Shown here: positions 15,114-24,599 of the stretch, piece after piece
Layout: the number at the start of each line of letters is the position of its first letter
Numbering within the stretch: the first letter of the stretch is position 1
Origin: JAWLDV01 sp046537975
GTDB lineage: Bacteria > Desulfobacterota > Desulfobulbia > Desulfobulbales > SURF-16
Direction: 5' to 3'
Assembly: GCA_046537975.1 (NCBI GenBank)
Contig: JBKHJR010000032.1
Coordinates: forward strand, 1 to 30,416
DNA length: 30,416 bases
Notes under the pieces: generated by a model
Seen by the model: only the letters and a program-made list of their open reading frames with translations
Told to the model about the DNA's origin: nothing
Databases searched by the model: none
Made by a program: the position numbers and the translations under genes

Positions 15114-16685
15114 TCAGATAATAAAAATCAGGTTCAGCAGTCCGATAATCAGGCCCAGGATACCTCCGAACAGGTTGATATACTTGAATTGCTCCTGCAT
15201 AATACTCATGAGCAGCCCCTCCAGTTTCAAGAGATCCAGAGAATCAACCTTGCGGGAGACAATCTTACGGATATTAAGGGAGTCGATCAGATTGGGTACT
15301 TCCTGGGTGAGAATGACTGAAGACCATTTTATAATGTAGTCACGCAGAGAAAGACGCAGTTTATTGGGTATGAGGTTGTTCAGAGGTCCTATCGGCTTTT
15401 TTAAAAGCTTTTTCTCCAGAACATCGACCAACACTCGGTCTGCAATTCCTTTGGCCTCACTGGAGCGCATAGCCGAGACAATTGCCCGGGTAGTCCGAGT
15501 CTGATAGTCTGCCACCCCTTCGGCACCCAGCATATCTTCGGCAATTTCCCCGACTTGCTTTTTTTCCTGGGAGGTTAAGGCTTGCCGAAGGAAGTTTGTC
15601 AACTCTTCGGCAATACCGGGTCTGGCCAGACCTCCTGCTATGTGGCCGCTTATTTCCTGGATGAAGTCATCTATTTTTTCCTGATTCAGGTTTTCCAGGT
15701 AGTCAATAAGAGGCTTGTTGCAGAATTCTTCCGCCTTTTCCCTTATAATGCGGGCGGTCTCTTCCCTTACTTCTTCGGATTCCAGCCAGCTGCCGATGGT
15801 TTCGCCTTTTTCCTCCAGGAATGAGGTTATCTTTTTCCGAATGGTCTCTGGAGTGAGAACACTGCCCAGCATGGATCCTAAGGGGCCGAATGAGGAAGTA
15901 AAATGGCCGGCTGCCCCGGCAATGGATTCACTGATTTTTTTCTGAATTCCGGGCTTCTTCAAAAGTTCGGCCAGACGGGCGAGTAAGGGAGAGGCTTCTT
16001 CTTCCAACCGGTCCAGGATAGCAGTCAGGAGATCCCTTGAGACAAAATCGGCGATTGATTTCCGGCTCTCAAGAAAAGTTTTCGTCTCCCTCTTTATGAT
16101 ATCGGCTGTTATCTCCTGTATAACCGGGCTGGCCAACAGGTGGGACATGAGTTCTTCAAAGATGTTGAAGAAATCCTCCCTTTTTTCCGCGGGAAAGGCG
16201 TCATCCAGTTGCCTGGCAAAGAGGCGTGAACTGTTTTCCGTCACCAGCCGATCAATCATTGCGGCAAAGTCTTCGCTGTCCAGATAAGCATGAAGCCTGC
16301 TAAGCAGCCGCAGCCGCAGGACTCTTATATTGGCGCGGTAGATGATCCTGAGATCTTCCGGGATAATTTCGTTGATTGAGCCCAAGTCGCGGGTCAGCAG
16401 GTTTTCCAGCTTGGTGTCGATCAGCCTGCCCAGTTCCTCCTGGAATTCCTTGTTTTGCAGGGCCCGGCTCACATCTTCGGAGGTCAGCAGATGTTCTCCC
16501 ACCATCTCCCCGATATTGGCGGCAAGCTGCTTTCGTTTGGCAGGTATTACTCCGGGGGTCAGGGGCAGTTTCAGGCCCAATACTTTCCAGGGCCTGAGAG
16601 GCCGGAAGAGCATCCTGATAGCCACGTAATTGGTCATATAACCGATAAAAGCCCCGAGAACCGGGGGGCCGAGATATTGCAGCAT
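15114..16685 (-). CDS. DUF445 family membrane protein
   Basis: The 523-residue product belongs to the DUF445 (YheB/YjiN-like) family of unknown function. The N-terminus LGAFIGYMTNYVAIRMLFRP followed by TPGVIPAKRKQLAANIGEMVGEHLLT is the family signature. The middle (about 80-460) is a long, charged, mainly helical region. The C-terminus is strongly hydrophobic (INLFGGILGLIIGLLNLIFII), so the protein is probably anchored by a membrane segment at each end. No ribosome site is obvious before the ATG at 16685. It is followed by a strong terminator. A role in envelope organisation has been suggested for relatives but cannot be inferred from this sequence. Confidence 0.85.
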   Translation of the reverse strand: MLQYLGPPVLGAFIGYMTNYVAIRMLFRPLRPWKVLGLKLPLTPGVIPAKRKQLAANIGEMVGEHLLTSEDVSRALQNKEFQEELGRLIDTKLENLLTRDLGSINEIIPEDLRIIYRANIRVLRLRLLSRLHAYLDSEDFAAMIDRLVTENSSRLFARQLDDAFPAEKREDFFNIFEELMSHLLASPVIQEITADIIKRETKTFLESRKSIADFVSRDLLTAILDRLEEEASPLLARLAELLKKPGIQKKISESIAGAAGHFTSSFGPLGSMLGSVLTPETIRKKITSFLEEKGETIGSWLESEEVREETARIIREKAEEFCNKPLIDYLENLNQEKIDDFIQEISGHIAGGLARPGIAEELTNFLRQALTSQEKKQVGEIAEDMLGAEGVADYQTRTTRAIVSAMRSSEAKGIADRVLVDVLEKKLLKKPIGPLNNLIPNKLRLSLRDYIIKWSSVILTQEVPNLIDSLNIRKIVSRKVDSLDLLKLEGLLMSIMQEQFKYINLFGGILGLIIGLLNLIFII

Positions 16686-16690
16686 TTTTG

Positions 16691-16718
16691 ATTACGAGTT
16701 GGAAGTTGGAGATTACGG
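16691..16718. repeat. Degenerate 7-bp tandem array E
   Basis: Four units with a 7-bp period: ATTACGA, GTTGGAA, GTTGGAG, ATTACGG. It lies just upstream of the DUF445 start codon. Confidence 0.5.
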
Positions 16719-16779
16719 GGGGTACTGCCAGGATATTTCCCCCCTTTCTTGATCTTTGATAATCAAGTATAAGAATTTT

Positions 16780-18453
16780 TTATGATATTCTCTTCAAGGT
16801 ATTGTCCACAGCCAGGGCCTGCTTCATGGTGGTATCAAGAAATTCGTCACTCAAGTATTCCCGGTTTTTCTCCATTATTTGACAGATCTCTTCGATTTTG
16901 CCTTCTTCGGCATAATCCATAAGTTCCTGGAGCTTTCTGGTGAAGCTTCTGACCACATTCCGGCCGGCTCCCCCGGCTGCCATGATCTCAGCATAGGTCC
17001 GGGGATTCTGGGAATGGATGCGGGACATGGCCAGAATGGAATAGAGGGAAGTCAAGGTGGCATGGCTCGGAATATCAGTGGGAGTAATATTGTTTTCTTC
17101 CAGGGCCAGGGCCAGGGCCACGGATATGGTTGTGGGAAGTTTCTGGCCGACTCCCATAAGCAGATCATGTTGTCTGGTGGTGTCATGGCATATGATGGCC
17201 CCGTGCTTATAGAGAAAGGCTTCAAATTCGCCGCAGAACCTGCCGCTTCTTGAAGTCCGCACCACTGAAACGTTTTTGTCTTTCATATTGGCGGCTGCCG
17301 GTCCCCAGAGATTATGGACCAGCATGACTTCCACCCCGGGGCTGCAGGTTTCCAGAGCCGTGTTCAGATTGTTCTCCGCTTCCCCTGCCAGGAGGATAAG
17401 AGCCTGACCGTCTTTTAATAACGGACCGAATTGTTCGATAGTTTCAGCAGTCTTGCTGATCGGTACACAGATCAGGACCACATCTGAAACCGGGATCATC
17501 TCTTCGGGTCTGATTTTGCTGTTGCGCCCGGTAAGGACAGTCTGGTAGCCTTCATATTCCAGCCGTTCGGCAAACCAGGTACTCATCTCTCCGGTACCGA
17601 TGAAGCCGAATTTCTTGATGCGCTTGACCCTCATGTCAATACGGGGATATGAGCCCAGGACTCTTATGGTACCCGGTTCCTGGATCACTTTTTCTTCGAT
17701 GGTGGTGATGGTATCCTTTACTACCTGATCTTCGATATGGCCTTCCACTTCCAGGAAAATCTGCAGCATCTGGCTTCTGGAATCGGTTTCAGCCCTCATG
17801 TCGAGGATGTTTATTCCCCGGTTGCTGAATTCCCCCATAGTCTCATAAAGCAGACCTACCCGGTCTCTGAGCGGGGAGGTTAAAAGGTAGGTCGCATCAT
17901 AACCGGTGCGGGAAGCGATCTTACGGCCGATAACGGCGAAACGGGTCTGATTGTGGGGGACGACTTCACGTTCCCTTATGGTCAGACCATGGGAAAGCAG
18001 AACGCTTTCTGCCTCTATGACACCGTGATCAGATTGTTTCTTTTCCTGGATGGTTTTGATGGTGGTGTCCAGGTCAGGTACACTGAGAAAAGTCAGGTCG
18101 GGATTTTTCCGGGAGAGATAGTCTTGGCACTGGCTCAGGACATTCCTGGTTCCGATGATGATTTTGATCTCTGTTTGACTGTCCAGGGCACCAAGGGAAA
18201 GATGGATGGGCAGAACGATGTTGTCCAGCCAGTAGGTCCCGGGCAGTTTTTCCAGGATCTGAAACGACTTCATAATGCCCCCGATCCTGGTATTATAGAC
18301 CGGCATTACCAGAAAATCCGCTTCCAGACCGGCAAAGGCGTCAGCTGCCGCCTGCATGTGAGGATAGCTGACAATCCGGTCTTCCGGAGAAAACTGCCTG
18401 GCAGCCTGCCAGGCATGACAGCCCGAGGGGCCGGTTATAGCAATTTTTGACAT
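16780..18453 (-). CDS. Prephenate dehydratase-like / ACT / prephenate dehydrogenase fusion
   Basis: One 557-residue protein joins three modules. Residues 1-180 resemble prephenate dehydratase, ending in the catalytic TRF (170-172, HNQTRFAVIG). About 190-272 is an ACT domain (DRVGLLYETMGEFSNRGINI) where amino acids usually bind. From about 280 is a prephenate dehydrogenase with a dinucleotide site GFIGTGEMS (283-291) and catalytic-type histidine in VHNLWGP (H380). The dehydratase half is divergent: the usual GPxGTFS reads GPSGCHA, and the P-x-ENS motif reads PVYNT, so the Glu is lost though Asn is kept. The ACT ESRP motif is also absent. The dehydrogenase part is the safer function (tyrosine branch). 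Dehydratase activity (phenylalanine branch) is uncertain. No chorismate mutase domain is present. Confidence 0.85.
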   Translation of the reverse strand: MSKIAITGPSGCHAWQAARQFSPEDRIVSYPHMQAAADAFAGLEADFLVMPVYNTRIGGIMKSFQILEKLPGTYWLDNIVLPIHLSLGALDSQTEIKIIIGTRNVLSQCQDYLSRKNPDLTFLSVPDLDTTIKTIQEKKQSDHGVIEAESVLLSHGLTIREREVVPHNQTRFAVIGRKIASRTGYDATYLLTSPLRDRVGLLYETMGEFSNRGINILDMRAETDSRSQMLQIFLEVEGHIEDQVVKDTITTIEEKVIQEPGTIRVLGSYPRIDMRVKRIKKFGFIGTGEMSTWFAERLEYEGYQTVLTGRNSKIRPEEMIPVSDVVLICVPISKTAETIEQFGPLLKDGQALILLAGEAENNLNTALETCSPGVEVMLVHNLWGPAAANMKDKNVSVVRTSRSGRFCGEFEAFLYKHGAIICHDTTRQHDLLMGVGQKLPTTISVALALALEENNITPTDIPSHATLTSLYSILAMSRIHSQNPRTYAEIMAAGGAGRNVVRSFTRKLQELMDYAEEGKIEEICQIMEKNREYLSDEFLDTTMKQALAVDNTLKRIS

Positions 18454-18543
18454 GGCAATAAATGGGTATCGGTTGCTGGTTCCTGTATTTAGTTATTGAA
18501 CCTTTTAATACCCAATACTCATAAATATGTCAAACATCTATAA

Positions 18544-19116
18544 TTAATCCAGCTTTTTCAAGGCCTTTTTATAACATTCCGGACAGTAGGTGTGGGAGAG
18601 CCGGGCATCGCTATTCTTGGCTACGAACTGATCTCCCCGGAGCCATTGCTCTTTACCTCCGCCTTCTTTACTGTTGTCCCGGATCAGGCCGCACTGGCAG
18701 CAGACAGGCAGGATTTTTTCGTAGATATTGATTTTGCGCAGAGCCTCCTGTTTTTGCAGGCAGTTGGCTATTCTGAGAATCAGTTCGTCACTGTCGCAGG
18801 GCTTGAGGAGATAGTCGTCAGCTCCCACTCTCAGGGCGTCGATTGCGGAATTAAGATCACCGAATCCGGTGAGGATAATCACGGCGGTTTTCGGTGATAT
18901 CTCTTTTATCCTTTTCAGAGTCCTGATGCCATCCATCTCCGGCATGGCCAGGTCTGTTATCACCAGATCGCAACAGTGCTCCGCCAGCTTCTCCAGAGCC
19001 TCTCCCCCGCTTGTGCTTGTGATAATCTCATAACCTTCCTGACCCAGATCCCGGCTCAGGGATTTGAGGATCACCTCTTCATCGTCAATCAGCATTATCT
19101 TTTTTTTGCTCATCAT
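18544..19116 (-). CDS. Response regulator with receiver domain and C-terminal cysteine-rich tail
   Basis: The first 125 residues are a CheY-like receiver: IDDEE (10-14), phosphoacceptor D55 in VITDLAMPEMDG, ILTGFGD and LLKPCD with the conserved lysine. No DNA-binding or enzymatic output domain follows. Instead a tail of about 55 residues carries CCQCG and HTYCPECYK, which looks like a small zinc ribbon, with a sequence between (GKEQWLRGDQFVAK) that seems structured. The gene starts 1 nt after the stop of the sensor kinase, so the two are surely co-expressed, and the kinase is the likely phosphodonor. The tail may mediate protein contact. The target process is unknown. Confidence 0.9.
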   Translation of the reverse strand: MMSKKKIMLIDDEEVILKSLSRDLGQEGYEIITSTSGGEALEKLAEHCCDLVITDLAMPEMDGIRTLKRIKEISPKTAVIILTGFGDLNSAIDALRVGADDYLLKPCDSDELILRIANCLQKQEALRKINIYEKILPVCCQCGLIRDNSKEGGGKEQWLRGDQFVAKNSDARLSHTYCPECYKKALKKLD

Positions 19117-19117
19117 T

Positions 19118-22100
19118 TCACTTTGGCAGATGCAGCGTGAATACTGTTTCCTTTCCTGGCTCGCTTTCTATCTCAATATCTCCGTTATGTGCCTTGATTA
19201 TTCCATAACTGATTGCCAGGCCCAGGCCGGTACCTCTGAGTTCAGACTTGGTGGTAAAAAAAGGTTCAAATATGTGTTCCATATTCCGGGGATCTATGCC
19301 TATGCCGGTATCTGCAATAGAGATAACAACCTCTTCCTTTCTGTTCTCTGTGCTTATGGTAATGGTATCTCCCCGGGAACATGCTTCTGCTGCATTTTGT
19401 ATTAGGTTGAGAAAAGCCTGCTTAATCTGATCTTCCACAGCCCTGATTTTGGGTATATCCTTATCATAGCGGGTTTCGACGGTTATGCCCCGGTTCTGGT
19501 GATCTTTTTTACTCAGCAGGAGGATGTGATCTATGGTTTCATGGATATCGACCAGTTCGTATTTGCCTGAGGTGGGCCGGTTGAATTCCTGAAGACTCTT
19601 AATCAGGTCTCTGAGCCGTTCGCATTCCTTAATCGCTGTATTCACCAGTTCAGCGTCTTCTTTCTCTAAGGATGCCCGTTTTTTTAGGCCCCTGATTATC
19701 GACATGATTCCCTGCAGGGGATTATTGAATTCATGGGCGATAGAGGCGGAGAGGCTGCCGATGGCGGAGAGTTTTTCCGCCTGGAGAAGCTGTTTGTGGG
19801 TCAGTTCCAATTCCCTGGTGCGTTCTTCCACTATTTCTTCCAGGGAGAGAAGTAAGTTGTGCTTGGCCAGTATTGTTCCTACCCGGTGGGCGAAAAGCTG
19901 CAGGAGAAGTTCATCCACCTGGTCATAAGGACTGTTCTGCCGGAGGGCTGACAGGCCTCCGACTATCCGGTCGTCGGAGTATACCGGTGCCAGGATCCCG
20001 GTTGTGGTTCCGGTTTGTCTCATTATTTCCTTATTGGCTCTGGGGTCATTCTTGAGGTCAGTCACCCGCAAGGGTTCTCCATGAGCCGCTACCCAGCCGC
20101 ACAAGGTGTTGTTGTCCAGCGGCAGCGTGCGGCCTTCGAGGAGGTCGGCCTGTCTGCCGGCTGCAGCCGCGTAGGTGAAGTTTCCCCCTGTTTCGTCCAC
20201 CAAGGGCAGCAAAGCGACATCCGCCTCCATCAGATCCAGCAGCCCTCGGCAGGCAGTGCTGTAAAAGCTGTAAAGATCGGCGGACCCGGCTGAAAGCAGT
20301 TCCTTAACCCATTTTTCCAGTTTTTCCAGGCCCTGACTGTATCTTTCTTTTTCCCGCTCTGTCTTACGTACTTCGGTGATGTCCTGGAAGGAACAGTGGA
20401 TCTGTAAAAAATTTCCGGTTTCGTTGTAGCAGACTCTGCCGTTAAAAGAGGCCAGGATAACGGAATTGTCCCGCTTTATCATATTAAACTCCACTCCGCT
20501 GCATCTTCCTTTTTCTTTGGCAACAGAGAAGTTGGCCTGGAAATTTTTCTTTGATTCCGGGGTAAGCAGAGTCGTAAAATTTTTACCCACCACTTCTTCG
20601 TGTTTATAGCCCAGGGTTTCCAGCCAGGCCTGGTTGACCTCCTGGATGCACTTGTCCGGGCCCAGGGACTGGCAGGGGATGGGAGTATTTTCATAGAGTA
20701 CCCGGAATCTTTCTTCGGTCTGGCGCAGGAGGTTCTCGGTTTTTTTAAGCTGACTTATATCAACCGCCACTCCCCGTACTCCTGTAACTTCATCGTTCCG
20801 GATTATGGGACGGTGATAGACCAGAACCGGAATAGGGTCGTGTTTGCGGTCAAGGATCGTGTATTCGTGGGCAATGGTTTCGCCGCCGGCATAGATGTTG
20901 GCCAGGTTTTTTCTGGCTCTCTCCCTGTCCTCGTCTACAACCAACTGGATAATGTGTTTATCTTCAAGGTCCCGGAGATTGTAGCCGGTAAGATTGGAGG
21001 CGGCATTGTTCATGTAGCTTATATAGCCTTCTTTGTCCAATTCATAGGCCATTACCGGCAGAAGATCCACCAGATCCTTGAACCTTTGCTGACTTTCTTC
21101 CAAGTCCTTCTGGGAGGCAAGCCATTTAAGACCGGTGGATCGGACAAAAAAGATGCCGAGCGCACTGACGATCAGGAACAGCAGCCCGGTGATCAAGGTC
21201 GTCTGCCAGATGCCGGGGAGAAATCCGGCCACTATCTCCTGTCTGCTTTTACCCAGGATCAGTCCCCAGCCGTTATCCAGTCTGCAGAAAGAGGTCAGCC
21301 AATCTTTGTCGTCCGGCTGGCTGTATTCCTCGCATCTACAGATAAATTCTTCATCGGTTTGATTCCCCCGGGTATTTTGACGGAATTGCTGAAATCTCCG
21401 GAATAAATTCCGCTGCTGGTATTCAACCTGACTGGTCTTGGCGAGTTCTTCCCGAGAGTGAACAACAAGGTTTCCCCGGCTATCCAGCACAAAGGCCTGA
21501 ACAAAATCCTCCAGGCCCGCTTCCCGGATCATGCCGGCTATATCGTTAAGGCGGCAGACACCGCCCAGATAGCCGATAACTTCCCGGTCGAGGTCAAAAA
21601 GAGGGACCATGATAACTACGGCCGCCTTATGGTCATCCCCCATCAGTCTGTCCGAGATAACCGGCTTGTTTATGCGGTTTATTCTCTGGAAGTAGGGACG
21701 GTCGGAAAGGTTCTTATTTTCTCTTAAGTTTTCCGGGGCAGCAAATGGCTGGCTCAGGTAGCGGTCGCCGTTGGGCAGGGTGATAAAGATCCGGGAAAAA
21801 CTGGTCTGATTCAGGAAGTTGCTCAGGATAAGACGTTTTTCTTTTTCAAGGTGTTCTGCTACACCTTGGCCGGGGTTGTCCGCTCTGTCTGTATAAGGCA
21901 GGGATGAAAATTGTGGAAACGAGGCAATAAGTTCAAGTTCTTTCTGGGTATCAGAGATGAGTATGTCTATTTGGTCCTTGATGCGATAGGTTATGTGGCG
22001 GAGATGATTTTTTTCTTTGTTGATATTGGTCTGCAGAGAATAATAATAGTTGGACAGGCCGACCAGGAGAATGGCGGTAACGGTGGTTGCTGCATAAATG

Positions 22101-22150
22101 GAAATAATTTTTTTGAGAGGGAGATGACGCCTGCTTTCCGGGTTTGCCAT
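19118..22150 (-). CDS. Membrane sensor histidine kinase (Cache-PAS-PAS-GAF-HisKA-HATPase)
   Basis: This 1010-residue kinase has an N-terminal membrane helix (about 13-33) and a large extracytoplasmic region (about 45-310) with Cache-type features (SDRPYFQRI, GYLGGVCRLNDI). A second helix (about 315-337) precedes two PAS domains (about 352-470 and 478-600), a GAF domain (about 620-775), a coiled linker, the HisKA domain with phosphorylated H806 in IAHEFNNPLQG, and the ATPase domain with NLIQNAAEA, DTGIGI and GTGLGLAIS. All kinase boxes are intact. It probably senses a small ligand outside the inner membrane and possibly redox or gas signals through PAS/GAF, but no heme or flavin residue can be assigned. 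The start is preceded by GGGGGTGAA. The response regulator follows directly. Confidence 0.93.
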   Translation of the reverse strand: MANPESRRHLPLKKIISIYAATTVTAILLVGLSNYYYSLQTNINKEKNHLRHITYRIKDQIDILISDTQKELELIASFPQFSSLPYTDRADNPGQGVAEHLEKEKRLILSNFLNQTSFSRIFITLPNGDRYLSQPFAAPENLRENKNLSDRPYFQRINRINKPVISDRLMGDDHKAAVVIMVPLFDLDREVIGYLGGVCRLNDIAGMIREAGLEDFVQAFVLDSRGNLVVHSREELAKTSQVEYQQRNLFRRFQQFRQNTRGNQTDEEFICRCEEYSQPDDKDWLTSFCRLDNGWGLILGKSRQEIVAGFLPGIWQTTLITGLLFLIVSALGIFFVRSTGLKWLASQKDLEESQQRFKDLVDLLPVMAYELDKEGYISYMNNAASNLTGYNLRDLEDKHIIQLVVDEDRERARKNLANIYAGGETIAHEYTILDRKHDPIPVLVYHRPIIRNDEVTGVRGVAVDISQLKKTENLLRQTEERFRVLYENTPIPCQSLGPDKCIQEVNQAWLETLGYKHEEVVGKNFTTLLTPESKKNFQANFSVAKEKGRCSGVEFNMIKRDNSVILASFNGRVCYNETGNFLQIHCSFQDITEVRKTEREKERYSQGLEKLEKWVKELLSAGSADLYSFYSTACRGLLDLMEADVALLPLVDETGGNFTYAAAAGRQADLLEGRTLPLDNNTLCGWVAAHGEPLRVTDLKNDPRANKEIMRQTGTTTGILAPVYSDDRIVGGLSALRQNSPYDQVDELLLQLFAHRVGTILAKHNLLLSLEEIVEERTRELELTHKQLLQAEKLSAIGSLSASIAHEFNNPLQGIMSIIRGLKKRASLEKEDAELVNTAIKECERLRDLIKSLQEFNRPTSGKYELVDIHETIDHILLLSKKDHQNRGITVETRYDKDIPKIRAVEDQIKQAFLNLIQNAAEACSRGDTITISTENRKEEVVISIADTGIGIDPRNMEHIFEPFFTTKSELRGTGLGLAISYGIIKAHNGDIEIESEPGKETVFTLHLPK

Positions 22151-22316
22151 TTCACCCCCGTTTTTCGGCTTAGGGTTAACCCGCTTGTTATTTTCTGTTT
22201 GTTATTATTTCTAATTACAGACTATCTTGGTTTTTTGCTCGCGGTCAAATAAAATTTCAACACTTCATCTTTTGGATTCTGCAGGACAGGTAAAGGTGTT
22301 CGGAAACAGGGCTGCA

Positions 22317-23408
22317 TTATAAGTTATTCTGGCGCTGGATGAGAAATAAACCTAAGATTATCATTACAACATGTATGGTCCAGGAGGCGGGCACCGGGGC
22401 CAGCATTTTCGCCGCGCTCATGGCCTGGGCTGCGTTCCAGGCCGCCCAGGCGGTAAAGGCGAAAAGGCAGCTTGTCGGGATGGTTAAGGCCAGTTCCCAT
22501 TGCAGACGACGGTGGAGTATAAGCATGACCGGAATGGCCAGGGTCAGAAGAGGAAAACCCAAAAAGATAAGGGACAGCCGCCGGTTCATTTCGATGAATT
22601 TATCCTTCTCCCCCTTCCGGTATTCTGCCACACCTTCTCTGATTAACCGGGTGAGAGAAAGGCGGTCTTCCAGGGCCACGGGGCTGAAAAAGTCTTCGGG
22701 ATTTTCCGGGAAGTCCATAAACTTTTTTTTAAAGGTTTCAATATCAAAGGAGCCATCTGTTTTGAAGTCCTTAATCCGGCCCTTCCTGGCCAGCCATCTG
22801 CCGTTTTCCCATTTAAGTGTTTCCGCGCTTATAAACAGGCTCACCCTGAAGTTGCTGTCCCATACTGTGTATCGAAGATCATTGAGCTGATATCTGGAAG
22901 GTTTTTTGCCCCGAAAGACATATATCCCTTTATCTCCCTTGAAGTAGAAGTGATTGTTGCGGTGGATGCCTCCCACGACTTCATTCTTGACCTCTTTAAG
23001 CCAGATCCGGTCTGTTTCCGGCTTGCTTGACGGCAGTATCCACTGGGCGTTGGCCAGGGCGAAGCCGGTGCTGATCAGGGCGGCAGCCAGTACGGGAAAA
23101 ATTATCCTGAACAGACTGATTCCTGCGGCGTTAAGGCTCATTATCTCCAGACGGCGGTAGAGCAGTCCCAGGCAGATAATTCCGGCCAGAAGTATGGCTA
23201 CGGGTGAGATCTGATAGAAGATAAAAGGGATTTTCAGGAGGAAATATGCCATGGCAAGGCTTATAGGTTTTCCAGCCTCCTGGAAGTTATCTATCCGTTC
23301 CACAAAATCAATCAGCAGGTAAATGGCGATCAGCCCCGCCAGAACCAGGAGGAACTGGAGAAGAAATGTCTTGATAATATATCTGTCCAGGAGCTTAATC
23401 TTTTTCAT
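22317..23408 (-). CDS. lptG: LPS export permease LptG (YjgP/YjgQ family)
   Basis: LptG is one of two permease subunits of the LptB2FG transporter, which extracts lipopolysaccharide from the inner membrane. The 363 residues begin with LLDRYIIKTFLLQFLLVLAGLIAIYLL, the typical first helix, then an FVERIDNFQEAGKPISLAMAYFL segment. A hydrophilic periplasmic jellyroll region (about 130-260) precedes three C-terminal membrane helices. The ATG overlaps the lptF stop as ATGA, showing translational coupling. Assignment of which copy is F and which is G rests on gene order and the N-terminal pattern. The ATPase LptB and periplasmic Lpt proteins are not in the window. Confidence 0.88.
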   Translation of the reverse strand: MKKIKLLDRYIIKTFLLQFLLVLAGLIAIYLLIDFVERIDNFQEAGKPISLAMAYFLLKIPFIFYQISPVAILLAGIICLGLLYRRLEIMSLNAAGISLFRIIFPVLAAALISTGFALANAQWILPSSKPETDRIWLKEVKNEVVGGIHRNNHFYFKGDKGIYVFRGKKPSRYQLNDLRYTVWDSNFRVSLFISAETLKWENGRWLARKGRIKDFKTDGSFDIETFKKKFMDFPENPEDFFSPVALEDRLSLTRLIREGVAEYRKGEKDKFIEMNRRLSLIFLGFPLLTLAIPVMLILHRRLQWELALTIPTSCLFAFTAWAAWNAAQAMSAAKMLAPVPASWTIHVVMIILGLFLIQRQNNL

Positions 23409-24598
23409 CTGCTTCTAAATCTTTTGAGCTGGTTGCTGATAAAGGTCAGGGGCCAGAATATATAGTCCAGCAGGGCTTCATGGCTCAACTTATCATTGGT
23501 TGACAGCAGATAGACGGCAAATATTCCAAACAGGATGTTGGGGGACCACATGGAGATTGCCACTCCCATTCCGCTTTCCGCCGCGGCCTTGGCGCCGGTC
23601 AACAGGATATAGTAAAAAACGAAGAGCAGGAGGCTGAAGGGGAGAGCAACCGCCCTCGCCCCCGGGCGGCTTCGCACGGCAAGAGGCAGTCCCAGGACGG
23701 TGAGAAGAAAACAGCCTACAGCCAAAACCAATCTCTTATGGTATTCGATCATTTTGCTGATGGTTTCTTCATCTTCCGGGCCGTGTTTTTCCGCAAAGGT
23801 TAGCAGTTCTTCCTGGGTCATGCCCTTTTTACCGAAAGCCGTATCCTTGTCGCCGGTCAAAAATTGGGGGTACTGCAGGGGCATGGTTAAAAAGTATTCT
23901 TCAAATTGGATGGTTTCGCTAACCTGGTTGTTGTTTTTATCCTGCCCACCGTAGTGGATGGCCCCGTCTTCAAGGATAACCTGCAGTTGAAGATTATCCG
24001 GGACGGCTTTGAACCGGCCGCTGGAAGCTGACACAATCACGGGATTTGAGCTGTCCCTCATATCGGATACGTAAACTCCTTGCCATTTATTGGAATCAGG
24101 AGCTATCCGGTCGATATAGAAAACTATCTTGCCGGTTCCCTCGCTGAATTCTCCTTCTTTGAGCCCCTGGTCAAACTTTTCTGAGGTTACTTTGAACAGC
24201 AGTTTTTCAGTGGCTATGGTGGAGGCCGGGATAAGTGCTGTCCCTGTGTAAAAAGTAAAAGCCGCGGTGACCAGGCCGAAAAGCGCTACCGGCGGCAGCA
24301 GGTTGTTGCTCCCGATTCCGGAGGATTTGAGAACGACAATCTCGTTGTCCGCCACCATCCTGTTGAAGCAGAGAATAACCCCCAGCATGCTGGCCATGGG
24401 TATGGCAAAAAGCGAAAGGTTGGGCAATAGATAAAAGCACAGCCTCAGAAAATCGTCAAGGCCGACCCTTAACTCTACTATCATTTCAAAGAGGGGGAGC
24501 ATCTGCCCCAGGAAAAGAATGCCGCCGAGGATAAGCAGAGAGGCAAAAAAGGGGATTAGGGTCTCGGTCAGGATGTATGAGTAGAGAAGAAAAGGCAT
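23405..24598 (-). CDS. lptF: LPS export permease LptF (YjgP/YjgQ family)
   Basis: This is the partner permease of LptG, 397 residues from the chosen start. The N-terminus LLYSYILTETLIPFFASLLI is the first membrane helix and matches the family start. GDKDTAFGKKGMTQEELL and the jellyroll region lie in the middle, and three helices close the protein. A longer frame reaches back to 24649 but its extra 17 residues overlap crcB and do not look like LptF, so ATG at 24598 was preferred. It begins 1 nt beyond the crcB stop codon. The gene order crcB-lptF-lptG suggests one transcript, though fluoride export and LPS export are unrelated. Confidence 0.9.
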   Translation of the reverse strand: MPFLLYSYILTETLIPFFASLLILGGILFLGQMLPLFEMIVELRVGLDDFLRLCFYLLPNLSLFAIPMASMLGVILCFNRMVADNEIVVLKSSGIGSNNLLPPVALFGLVTAAFTFYTGTALIPASTIATEKLLFKVTSEKFDQGLKEGEFSEGTGKIVFYIDRIAPDSNKWQGVYVSDMRDSSNPVIVSASSGRFKAVPDNLQLQVILEDGAIHYGGQDKNNNQVSETIQFEEYFLTMPLQYPQFLTGDKDTAFGKKGMTQEELLTFAEKHGPEDEETISKMIEYHKRLVLAVGCFLLTVLGLPLAVRSRPGARAVALPFSLLLFVFYYILLTGAKAAAESGMGVAISMWSPNILFGIFAVYLLSTNDKLSHEALLDYIFWPLTFISNQLKRFRSR

Positions 24599-24599
24599 A

